Shown here: positions 45,775 to 55,925 of the stretch, piece after piece
How positions within the stretch are numbered: position 1 is the stretch's first letter
Layout of the letters: each line of letters opens with the position of its first letter
NCBI RefSeq assembly: GCF_028583425.1
Contig: NC_072790.1
Location: forward strand, 154,250,397-154,314,396
DNA: 64,000 nt
Reading direction: 5' to 3'
From: Eublepharis macularius
Lineage: Eukaryota > Chordata > Lepidosauria > Squamata > Eublepharidae
Position numbers and translations under genes: made by a program
Notes under the pieces: model-generated
Told to the model about the DNA's origin: nothing
The model's database searches: none
What the model saw: the letters and a program-made list of their open reading frames with translations, nothing else

Positions 45775-46618
45775 TTACAGTGGCTAGAAAGTTGGACTAG
45801 AATCTGAGAGACCCAGGTTGGGCTGGTCACACATTCTCAGCCTAACCTATTTCACAGGGCTGTTGTGAGGATAAAATGAAGAAAGAGAGAATGGCCGTCG
45901 TCACACGGGCATCTCTTCCGTTACATTTACAGCATATAGCGTCCTACCTGTTATCGGCACAGTAACGTTTCTTTGGGTCACCTAATGGCTCTTCGCGCTA
46001 CCAGCTGTCCACACCGAAGCACTCTGTTCTGTTCTCTCTAACCGCGCAGAAGCAGCTCCTCCCCATTTTTTTTTTATTATTCTGGCGTTTAATTCCGCTA
46101 TAACGGAATAACAGCATATAAACATTCCATTAGAGCAAAACATTACGACCCTTTTGTTTTTCTAACTTTGAAATTATATAAATAGCCCTTTGCCCGCAGA
46201 AAATTCCCTGTCTGACGTGATCCCCATCGCTGAAGACTCTGCCATGGCGATTGAGTCATTTTTACTTCAGCAGAAAGTTTGCATTGTGTTATGTCGTTAT
46301 GGCGTTATAAGGACATAATAAAATTTAAAAAAGGGGAGTCGCAGGAAGAAATGGATTCTGGGATTGAAGGGAGGGCATAGGACATTGCCAGGCGAAATAC
46401 ATCGATGTGAGGCATTCACACTGAGGTACAAAATAGCGTGACTATCAAGCACAAAGCAGAAGAGAGAAAATCGCTACAGTGCTGGAATAAGGTGGGTGTT
46501 TGCCGGGAAATAGCACCATTTTAGCGCTAAATAAAAGCCCGTGTGACGACGGCCAATGTTCTAAGTTATTTTGGGTCCCCACTAGGGAGAAAATGATGTA
46601 TAAATGAAGTAAAGGTAT
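45775..46618 (+). mobile_element. tRNA-derived SINE, first family, split by a transposon
   Basis: The parts 45775-45892 and 46555-46618 join into one SINE: the 5' half ends GAAAGAGAGAAT and the 3' half resumes with GTTCTAAG and the tail 'TTGGGTCCCCACTAGGGAG...ATAAATGAAGTAAA', as in the intact copy at 3386-3617. A stretch around the B box is deleted. The 662-bp insert between the halves is described separately. Confidence 0.85.
45893..46554. mobile_element. TIR element with 3-bp TSD (copy A)
   Basis: The termini GGCCGTCGTCACACGGGC are perfect 18-bp inverted repeats. The trinucleotide AAT is duplicated (45890-45892 and 46555-46557), proven by comparison with the uninterrupted SINE. A 3-bp TSD fits PIF/Harbinger or CACTA-type transposition, but the TSD is not the usual TWA and the ends are not CACTA. 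Inside, TATATAAATAGCCC (46173-46186) precedes ATGGCGATTGAG (46243) and a frame of about 24 codons, possibly the relic of a transposase start. The right interior matches copy B (55189-55836) in inverse orientation. Confidence 0.85.
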
Positions 46619-46744
46619 AAAGGGGCAAATAAATATGAAGTAAATATAAAATGACAAAATTAGGCACAAGGCTATAGGAAGAAATATTGAGAGGTAAAGG
46701 TTGTGCAAACTGAGAAGACAACTTATGGAACCCTCAGAGGGTAA

Positions 46745-47453
46745 TAGGGTTGCCAGGTATCCCGCTTCCACCCAGTATTTTGTTGGACTGTCTGAGGGAA
46801 ACCTACTCAAAATACTAGACACTTGGGGGAGTGAAAAGAAGAGGAGGAAAAGAATGGAAAGGCTAGGAAGGAGAAGGGAGGAAGCTGGCCCACTCGGTGC
46901 CATGGAACAGGCAGGAGTGGCCAGTCCCACATTGCCGCTGCCTCTCTGCTGCCTGTTAAGCAGCAGGCCCCCAGGAAGGCTGGGCAGGCCAGGAAATGGA
47001 GGAAGCAGTGCAATGAGTGCAGCATGGAAGAAGCCAGACCACTCACCACCACAGAACAAGCAGGAGTGGACTTGGTTAGGGGGCTGGCACTGCTTGCAGG
47101 CTGGGTTGACAGCACAGCTGCTTTTCAACTTCCCTTCGAGCAGCATGCCCCCTGGAGGATTGGGCTGGCCAGGCCAGCTTCCCACTGTTGGCCCCCAGCT
47201 GCGCAGCCCAGCCTCTGAGAGGCTCAGGGGCTGGGACCTGGGCAGCCAGGCATGATGATATCACTTTCAGAAGTGATGTCATCACACCAGGGCAGGGAGT
47301 ATGCAAGGGATGTTCCCAGGAGTGATGTTGCCACCCCACCCCAGGAGCACACCTGTTTCTCTGCCTCCCCCTTCCTCCCGCAAGCCAGGCGAATTGTGGC
47401 AGGGGACAGAGAGTGGGAGCAGAGGATCCCTCACCGAAGAATCTAGGATCCCT
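46745..47453. mobile_element. hAT-type MITE, GC-rich ('gggttgccagg' family)
   Basis: It begins TAGGGTTGCCAGGTATCC, and its opening 'GACTGTCTGAGGGAAA...CAAAATACTAGACAC' matches the right end of the element at 61669-62131 in inverse orientation. The interior is GC-rich with tandem-like halves around 'GCCTGTTAAGCAGCAGGCC'. A CRE-like palindromic block lies at 47253-47285. The right end may be the TAGGATCCCTA at 47443-47453, but no TSD supports it. Confidence 0.6.
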
Positions 47454-47980
47454 ATATCAGATGCATGAAGTGAATTTTCAATCTGCAGATATAGCTACAC
47501 ACATGGAAAAATCTCTGTAAGGAATGAAAGTAGGTATAATTCCCATTAAAATGCAGGCTTCAGAGGTATGACTTCTAATGAATTAATATTATGTTTAATT
47601 TTTTTAAAATTACTTCTTCTGACTGGGAGTAAACGCTATTAAGTAAAATAGGACTTACTTCTAAGGACACAAATTCAGTGTTGTTATTCTCCCCACAATA
47701 CAGCTCAGGATCTGGGGCTGAGAGGAATGGCTTACCCAAGGCCACCTATTGAGCTCATGGCAGTAGTAGGGTTCTAACCAGCAGAGTGCTGATAAATGAG
47801 ACTTACTTCTAAGGACACCTGCTTAGGATTGTTCCCCAAAGGTCTAGTCAGTTCTGTACCCTTTGATCTGCTAAGGATCCGTACCTTCAATCTGATCAAG
47901 AACAAAGGTGGAGCCACTAAGGAAAAATTTCAATGGTCATTTCAGTTGCCTAATCCTGCCTTCCTGTTTTCTTTCTTTTT

Positions 47981-48000
47981 TTCTCTCTCTCTCTCTCTCT
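47981..48000. repeat. (CT)n microsatellite
   Basis: About ten CT units follow a T-rich tract. Confidence 0.9.
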
Positions 48001-48118
48001 AAGGAGGTAGCATTCAGGAGGCGAAGTGAAGAGAGAGCTGGAGCTAATAGGATTTCAACATCCAGGTACTAGAGTAACTTTCTAAGCTACTACAGGTTCA
48101 GGAAGACAACTCCATATA

Positions 48119-48360
48119 TGCAGAGGAGTTAGCCGTGTTAGTCTGTGGTAGCAAAATCAAAAAGAGTCCAGTAGCACCTTTAAGACTAACCAATTTTATT
48201 GTAGCATAAGCTTTCGAGAATCAAGTTCTCTTCATCAGATGCATGATACAGAGACTGGTCAAATATAGAAGAGGAGGGAGGAGAAGGGGAGGAGAGAGAA
48301 GAGGCAATTAGAGGGGGAGGGGGAGGGTGCAACCAAAACATTCCTTTGCTAGTATATGTA
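48119..48360. mobile_element. Penelope-like terminal element with 11-bp TSD
   Basis: The duplication AACTCCATATA (48108-48118 and 48361-48371) flanks 242 bp. The left part is an extension (GCAGAGGAGTTAGCCGTG ... TAGCAAAATC) of about 42 bp followed by the arm 'AGAGTCCAGTAGCACC', TTTCGAGAATCAAGTTCTC and ATCAGATGCATGATAC. The remainder is purine-rich (GAGGGAGG-type) sequence. It matches the extension plus one arm of the element at 58247-59223, without coding sequence or second arm. Confidence 0.85.
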
Positions 48361-48631
48361 AACTCCATATAGAGACTCAGCTAGCCTGCCTTCTATCCTG
48401 GAGGTTAAAATCAACTTTTCACATCTCCCCAATTTTCCTTCCTTCATTAAGCATGGACAAATATATGGGGACTGGACAAATATATGGAGCAGAGGTCCAT
48501 CAGTGGCTATTAGCCACAGGAGATAGATGGTATTCTCTTTGTGGGGAGGTGGTGCTCTGTTGTCTTGATGCTGGAAGGAAGGCAGTGGGAGGGCTTCTGG
48601 TGTCCTGGCCTCACTGACAGTCCTTTAGATG

Positions 48632-48727
48632 ACACTGGATTTCTAGCCACTGTGTGAGACAGAATGTTGGACTGGATGGGCCACTGGCCTGATCCAACAT
48701 GGCTTTGCTTATGTTCTTATGTTCTTA
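48632..48727 (+). repeat. Interspersed repeat with TTATGTTC tail
   Basis: The segment contains GACTGGATGGGCCACTGGCC, then TGATCCAACATGGC and ends in the tandem tail CTTATGTTCTTATGTTC. Such sequences recur in reptile genomes, probably as a retroelement 3' end. I cannot give the family with certainty. Confidence 0.55.
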
Positions 48728-49699
48728 AGCATCTTCATGTTGTTGGGAGGTTGCTTTTTGGAAGTGAGTATAGAAATATTTTTGAAGGATTTTTTTTCAG
48801 TTTAGTACTTTTTGAGAGAGACTGGTATCTCATTTTATTCAATGGGCTTATTCCCAGGTAACTTGTGGCTCATCTATATTTAAGTATAATGCACTTCAGT
48901 ATTGTGCTAGGACCTTGTATGGGGAGTCTCTGCTTGTTCCTGTTTTTTCCCCCCTTCACTGTATCCTACTGCAATGTACACTGTGTAAATAATAAATTAA
49001 GTAAAATCTGTTCTTTAATAATTCTCTCCTTTTTCCTTTAATGTTTCTTGCCCAATGAATAATTATTACACTGTACATAATAACAGAAAGTCTTGTTATA
49101 ATATTTGTTTTGGATCTGGGTCATATGGGAGTGGTAGATGACATTTTTTTCTGGAGGCCCATGGTGGCTCTTGGCAGCCCCCAAGGTACTACACAGTGTT
49201 ATTCACCATCCAACGTTGTGTACATTTACATATACTGTTTACGGCTGAGAGACTGAATAGAACCTACTCACTAGTCTTAAAGACTTCTATTTTGCTGTTT
49301 TGCATTTTAAAATCCCATGAAAATCAGTGATACTTTGTCTTAAGTAAGTGTGTGGGATCACAGCCAGAATGCAAAACTATTATGTTCATCAAAAGACTCC
49401 AGCCAGTCTTCAGAGGAGTTACAGCTTTTGATTTGATCAAATACTGGGTTATCGTGGCCAAAACCATTGGATGTCAACTGGATGTTCAGGCCAAATTCCT
49501 CTTCAATCAGCTAATTGTGGCCTTCTCTGGAGATGCAACTGTATCTAGTATTATTCTTTTCCTTCCTTTGCTGCCAGCCCAAGAATTTACAAACAATGAG
49601 TCAGAACTTCATTTGAACCAAAACTCATTTGGTTATACTAAATTTATGATTCATAAAATGAATGTGTCCCATTGCTTTGCATTCTTCATATGCTGCCAT

Positions 49700-49909
49700 T
49701 AGGATTACCATCTCCAAGGTGGGAAATTCATGGAGATTTGGAAGATGGAGCCTGGAGAGGGCAAGGTTTGGGGAGGAGAGTGCCCTCAGTGGGTATAATT
49801 CCAGAGAGTTTACCATTCAAAACAGTCATTTTTTCCAGGGGAATTGATCTTGGTGGCCTGGAGATCAGTAACTCTGGGAGATCTTAAGCCACCACCTGGA
49901 GATTGACAG
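49700..49909. mobile_element. hAT-type MITE ('ggattaccatc' family)
   Basis: It begins TAGGATTACCATCTCCAAGG, contains GGAGCCTGGAGAGGGCAAGG, CCAGGGGAATTGATCTTGG and the right-end tract CACCTGGAGATTGACAG. This is the most complete copy of the family in the window. No coding sequence is present. Confidence 0.7.
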
Positions 49910-51060
49910 TCTATGCTGTCAGCATTTACAGGGTAAATTCAACTTCTGGTTGCCTTGGGCTTCAGCTCAGTTATTTGCTGAGCATGACTCCATTCCATAG
50001 CCCAAAATCTTCTCAGAAAAAGTTGAGACGAGAGTCATGAATTTCAGAAATGAACAGTTGCTTCCTTTGTAATTCCTCAACTGAAGGTAGATTCTGCAAA
50101 AGCTACTTTTCACAAGAGTGCTGGAAGGCTGACAACACTTAGGGCCTAGCACATATTCCGCAGCCTCTTCATGCATTATTGGGAGATGTGAGACCTTTTC
50201 TTACGCTCCAATTCTACATATGTATGCCCTTTTCTTCTTTTTTCTTTAAAGCCTTCCGTAGAAGTGTGTTTCCCCACAACTCTGCACACAAAGACAAGAT
50301 TCTGTTAAACATCTTTTCAAAATTAGATAGCTACCGCCCACTGGGGGAAAACACATTAAGCTAAATAACTGTTAACTTGCTATCCTTCAATGGTGTACTA
50401 AAACCCATAGTCTGGTGTGGCCTGCCACACCCACACAGACAATCCAGCCCTAATATTAAACCACTGCCAACCTTCTGTTTTCTGATAACCCTAGACTAAT
50501 GACTGCACAGCAAAATTCTTTACTAGTTATAAACTTGGCTTTAGTGACCATCCTTGCTTATTATTCCATGAAATGGCCCTCAGATTCTAGGTAGAAGCTA
50601 TTTTTAAACCTCAATTATAGAATCAGAGCCAGATGAGCTGTCTAATTTCCATTTCCTTACAGTTGTACAAAACACAAGCTTTAAACATTCTAAAACAATT
50701 AGCTTAAAAAAAGTATAGTCCTGATATCATTCTGGACAAGAGGGCTTCAGTCTTTGGATGGTCTTTGTTTAAGTGGTTGCTAATGAAATGGAAAGATGTC
50801 ACTATGTAAAATACTGTACGAGTAAGAGCCTGCTAATCTGCACAGTTGATAAGTAGCACTGAAAAGGGATTTCCCTATGGCATAGATGAAGAAGAGAAGA
50901 ATTGGAGGATTATTTAAACATCCAATTGACTCTCTTCTCTTTAAAGGATGATGAAACTTGAGTCAAGTAGTCATCTTGGTCAGACATACCTTTAATAGGT
51001 AAGACATTTAATGTTTATTTCATATTTAGTATGCTAAATTTGTAAGATCTTTTACAGTTT

Positions 51061-51360
51061 TTATTCTGTATAACCCACAAGAACTCTGTCACTGTCAGTC
51101 AAACTCATGTCCAGCAAAAATCCATCCAAAGTGCACATAAAAGAAGGAGGAGGCAAGATGGAAATGCTGCTGGTCAATGGCAAAACCTTTTCAGGGTGCA
51201 ACAGTTTTGGAGGTGGTTGCACCTCCACTGAAGGAAAAGATTCGTAGTTCAGAGGTGATGGCCCTTTATTTGGAGAAGTAGGTCTCCTTTCTGGCACACA
51301 GTGTCTTTTATTAAAACTAGGCAGAGCTAATATGGCAGCTATGGCTTGCACAGCATGATC
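51061..51360 (-). other. Open frame of unknown origin
   Basis: A minus-strand frame of about 100 codons, open from a stop near 51378 to 51061, runs through WPDHAVQAIAAILALPSFN to SLTDSDRVLVGYTE. Its composition (Pro/Ser-rich middle, no low-complexity bias) is more protein-like than most frames here. It has no splice sites that convince me and no motif I recognise. It may be an old retrocopy or a chance frame. Confidence 0.2.
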
Positions 51361-51485
51361 TGGCCATAGTAATCACATCCAGGAAGGTTACTAGAATGCG
51401 CTTTACATGGAGATGCTTTTGTAAACCACCTGGAAACTACAATCAGTCACAAATATGGTTGCCAGATTTCTATCAGGGATTAGAC

Positions 51486-51502
51486 ATATATATATATATA
51501 TA
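51486..51502. repeat. (TA)n microsatellite
   Basis: A short alternating AT run. Confidence 0.85.
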
Positions 51503-51689
51503 GGGATTTTTATCACATCTATACTTAAAGGTCTCCACCAGTGCCTTATCTGTTACTGGATACAAGTGAGTTGGGAGCAATGTTCCTGAAGGACCACTTT
51601 CTCCTGCACTGTCCATCCCATCAGTTAAGACCATCATGACAAGCCCTGCTAAAAGTCCCTAACCTGCAGAAATAAGGCATGTCACAACT

Positions 51690-52045
51690 AAAGATAAGAC
51701 TTTCTTGGTGGTGATTTTCTAGTTGTGGAAAGCTCCTCCCTCTTGAAGCCTGCCAGATGCCTTCCTCATTGGCTTATAAGTGGCAGGCAGAAACATTTTT
51801 CTTGGTACTCGCTTTTAGCTAAATTTTATCCAATTTGTGATATTTAACTCCTTTGCAACAGCCTCACCACTGGGAAAATTTTTATACTTTTTATTTAACT
51901 GATCATTGTTTTATTGCTAAGAATTTTATTGCTGGAACTTTATCAATTAGTTTAATTGCTTTAAATTAATTTATGGTTTTATTCTTATTTTACCTTGGGA
52001 AAGATTTTTGGAAAAATGGGATAGAAATATTCTAAATAAATAATG
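51690..52045 (+). mobile_element. LINE 3' end fragment
   Basis: The segment has the layout of an L2/CR1-type tail: a remnant 'GTGGAAAGCTCCTCCC' for the last coding part, a T-rich UTR, then TGGGATAGAAATATTC and AAATAAATAATG at the end. No frame remains. Confidence 0.55.
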
Positions 52046-52394
52046 CTACTGGATAAAAGCAAGTCTGTGTCAGAGACCAGCAAACCAACAGTCCTGACCT
52101 GGCAGCTTCCATAGGGAACTGAATCTTGTCAATGGAAATTTGCTGACCTATTGACGCTCTTGCTTTCCCTTTCTTTAGCCAGGGCTCAAAAGCATAATTC
52201 CTGTCTTATACCCCCAAAATACCAATTTCGGACCTGTCTTATGCTTTATTCTTAATTTTGTTTTTTCTCCTTCATTTACAGTCCCCCTTTCTTGCTTAAG
52301 ACTAAAAGTGTATTACAAAATATAAAAACAATTCTATCATAAGACAGCCAATAAACAATGCAGTAGGACTAGAATTACAGAACTGGAAAAGCTG

Positions 52395-52573
52395 GAATGT
52401 GGTGGAACGGAGTTCTGGAACCTCTTGAAAATGGTCACATGGCTGGTGGCCCCACCCCGATCTCCAGACAGAGGGGAGTTTAGATTGCCCTCTGCGCCGC
52501 CGAGCGGAGACCTGTACGTGCAGCTACAACCCACTGAGTTCCACCACCTCTTTTCCCAGGAAAAAAGCCCTGG
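52395..52573. mobile_element. hAT-type MITE fragment ('cagggcttttttcc' terminus)
   Basis: The right end reads CCCAGGAAAAAAGCCCTGG, the complement of a CAGGGCTTTTTTCC terminus. The interior contains GGTGGAACGGAGTTCTGG and 'CCAGACAGAGGGGAG', matching a family seen widely in squamates. The left terminus is missing. Confidence 0.6.
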
Positions 52574-54322
52574 TTATATGACAAAGTGAGCTTCCACTGA
52601 GGTTTGCAGGACCATCAAACTTCTAGGACCATCCAGGAAAGCCGAGGATACCCATCGGCTGGCCTTTGTTAAAAGGCATTAGTGTGACATGACATTTCAG
52701 TAATTCAGTCATCTCACCTAGACCCATTACCCCTTCTCCATTACCTCATTTGGTACCTTTTCCTACCAGCATCTTACTCAACATAAAATTTCGACTCTGC
52801 CAATAGGCACTAGGATTCTAACTTTCTTCCGATGGAACAAGGTTCCTAAAATTTCTCCAATCACAGAACAATACAATTCCCCCCAGACAGAGGATGAATT
52901 CTAAAAATGTGGCCCAATGGCAGAGAGAATCCAAAAGTACAGCTAGTTTTGGCCCAGTAATAAATGACCAGCTAAAAATAGTATAAAGGTGGCATCCTTC
53001 CTGGCATGAGCAAATTGCATTGTTATCCATCCCCGACTATTCCTCCACCACTACAGAGAAGGCTTACTGGTGTAAAAGTTCTGTTGCCCTCCTCAGGATT
53101 GCTCCTCCACTGTTGAAATCACAGAACAAAGACCCTCTTTCTACCCAGACCCTCCCCTTGCTATTTTGGAAGTTGCCTAACTGCAGTGAGACTCCTGGAT
53201 CAGGCAACGTATTCGTAACTTTCCATTCTGTACTTTTAAAATCTGCTCTCCCTTCCCTCTCGATCATAGCTTCCATGCTCTCTGAACTTATGTCTTCTTC
53301 TCCTCCATTCCAAGTGCCATTCTCAATCTTCACTCTCCCACCTATCCCCCTTTTCTCTCTCTCTCGGAACACATCATGACAACATAAAGGGTGAATTTTG
53401 ACTTTGGACCAGCTCAAAGGAAGAACATCTGGGGAAAGTAGGAATAATCAGAATAGTTTGTTGTTGCTTATATCCTAAATGTTAATGTGCTTTTTAAATG
53501 TCATCTCTAGCTCAGTAATTCCCCAAACTTAGTATTTTGCATAGCTCTTTCATTCTCCTTTCTTCCCTTTTATTCTGTTTATATGGTCAAAGAATAAAAC
53601 TCAACTGTTAAGCACAAACTGGTGCCTTTGGTGTCCCTCTCGCCAATCACAATAAGAGATACGCCCCATGGAGTCCTGTAGATTGAAGCAATAAATGATT
53701 GTGTTTTTTTTAATTTTATTTTTAATTTTTTCAATAACAACAAAAGGGAAGATATTCAACAGTAAAATAAGATATTTTACAAAGATTTTTAGTGTTACAT
53801 TATCACAAGGATTCTACATATAAAAGCAATTATAAGAGCTATGAAAAATTATAATTTGGAAAATTTTACCAACATGCCTTAACATTTACGTAAACAGTTG
53901 TCTACCCTTCCTCCAGCTGAAATTGCCCACCCCTCCCTCCATCCTTAACAAACCTTCCCTCCCTAACCTCCCCCTTCCACTACAAAGATAGATACAAATT
54001 GCTAGATTCGCTAATCAAGTGTTATGCACTAAACAAAAAAAGAGAAGAATTACCGTTAATCTTAAATCACTTGATCATGTTATTTAAACAGCTCTCTATA
54101 CCTTGTGGGTATATACCCCACTCAGGTACTTGGTATCACTTACCAAGGTAGAAGAGCCGTAATACTTCCTGGAGCTGAATCTGAAATAACATAATGCTTT
54201 AACTTTTCCCACCCCCGAACCTTAATTAGTAAACTATAACATTGTATTTGTTAGAATATATACAGCTGCTTCTATGCAGAAAAGTTAGAATCATAAGCAG
54301 GCTACAATGAGGAAAATAACTA

Positions 54323-55925
54323 TTAAGTATGTCTGATTGGAATTTTACTACCCTTTTGGGGGGTAGGAGGCTGAGATCTTTTTCTTTTAAGAGATATAGT
54401 CTCTGGGTCTATGGGTATCTCCAGATCCATATTCTTCAGCAGGGTCAAACCTGATTCTTGGTCTTCTGCCAAATAAGTGTTCCCTTTGTGTGTGACTCGG
54501 AGCTTTGTAAAGCTTGACCATCTGTATTCAATTCCTGCTTCTCTAAGAGTTCCTGTGATTAGTTTAATTTCTCTTCTTTTGTTGAGGATTTCTTTTGACA
54601 GATCAACAAAGACAGCAATATAAGACCCATTATAAGTAAGTGAGTTCTGTTGTCTGGCCATTTCTAAGATCTTTCTTCTTGAACTCCCGTCTGAAAAAGT
54701 TGCTAAAATGTCCCTGGGGCTTTTCCTTCGTGGATTATTTGGCAAACCAAGCCGATGTGCTGTGGTAATTAGAGGGGCAGTATGATCTCTGAGGCTTAGA
54801 ATTTTTGTTAGCCATTTGTTCAAGAAAGCTGCAGGATCTTCATTTATTGCTTCATTTTCTTCAATCCCTCTAAATTTAAGATGAAGCTTGTGATTTGAAA
54901 GTTCTAGGGATTGAATTTTGCTTTTCATTCAGTCATTGTCCTTTTGCAAGGCTTGGATTTCGTTTTGCAATGAAGTACTCAGATCCATTGCACAATCGGC
55001 TTTATGAATGGCTCTAGTAATGTCCAATTTTATATCTGAGATCTGGTCAGTTAAATTTGTAATTTTATACAAGATTCTTTGCTCCATTTTTTGCAGCAAC
55101 AAGGGCAAATAAGTTTCAGACAGAGTTTTACCTGTTGCCTTTGCCTCAGGCGCCATTTTGAGTGCTTCTTCTCCAGCATTGTGTCTCAGGCCGTCGTCAC
55201 ACGGCCATAAATTTTGCACCAAACTAGCGCCATCTCCCGAATTCTCACCTTATTCCAGCTCTCTTGCGATTTTGCCATTCTCCCCAACTCACGCTTTGTG
55301 ACTCCTTATGTCATCTTTATCCACTTCCATGTGAATGCCCTGGATCGACTATGAACGCTTTGCAACACCAAAACGCTCACTCTCCCTGATCATCTGTCTC
55401 ACCTAACACTGATTCTCCTGCCCTACACTCCCACAAGCCCCAGTGCGACCCGCAATTAAGCCTCAAAGTAATTTTTTTTAAAAAAACGTCAGCCTTATAG
55501 CACTATAATGCTATAGCGTTATTCTGCCATGGGTGGGAAACCTCTGCTACCTATCACGGTTGGCTTTTGGGTTGGCCCAGCACAACATTATAATAGAAGA
55601 GTGATATAACGCAAATATGCGGGGGGAAAATTTTTTTTTAAAGGGGGCGGGATTTTTAGGGCCCCGTTTCCGGAGGCACTTTGACTGACCGTCGAATTGC
55701 GCTTTTCCCTTTTAATGTGACTGACTGGAAGCGCAAGCAGTCGTCAAAAGATGGGAGAATCCATTCTAATAACAATAACAGAAGAAACAATTTCTAGTGC
55801 AAAACTGACGAAATAAGGACCTGTGTGACGACGGCCTCACGCTGCAACGGCACAGGAAAGTAATCCTGGAGCTTTTTAGCTGACTTGCCATTTGCATTTT
55901 TCTTTTCTGCATTGTTCTTGCCCAT
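54323..55925 (-). pseudogene. L1-type ORF1 protein gene, interrupted
   Basis: The ORF1 protein of L1 elements is an RNA-binding chaperone that trimerises through a coiled coil. The start at 55925 reads MGKNNAEKKNANGKSAKKLQ, a basic N-terminus. After the inserted transposon the frame continues (about 55222-54929) with a coiled coil (LLLQKMEQRILYKI ... ITNLTDQISDIKL). A TGA at 54929-54931 breaks it before KSKIQSLELS. The RRM-like part includes NLKFRGIEE-type residues (LKFRGIEENEAINED) and the C-terminal domain has LNKRREIKLITGTLREAGIEY and LTLLKNMDLEIP. The reading frame also shifts near the insertion site. It is dead but well preserved. Confidence 0.88.
55189..55836. mobile_element. TIR element with 3-bp TSD (copy B), inside the half-LINE
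   Basis: The ends GGCCGTCGTCACACGG and (complement) GGCCGTCGTCACACAGG are inverted repeats. TCA is duplicated at 55186-55188 and 55837-55839. It splits the ORF1 gene near its N-terminal part, so it is younger than the half-LINE. 'CACCTTATTCCAGC' and 'GCGATTTT' near the left end match the right end of copy A in inverse orientation. No transposase frame is present. Confidence 0.88.

Noticed and set aside
45893..46554. Assignment of the 3-bp-TSD family to PIF/Harbinger
   Set aside because: The TSDs AAT and TCA do not fit the TWA rule and no transposase is present, so I left it unclassified.
49352..49702. 116-codon plus-strand frame in the GREM2 intron
   Set aside because: It has no recognisable motif, no splice signals and its end runs into the edge of a MITE.
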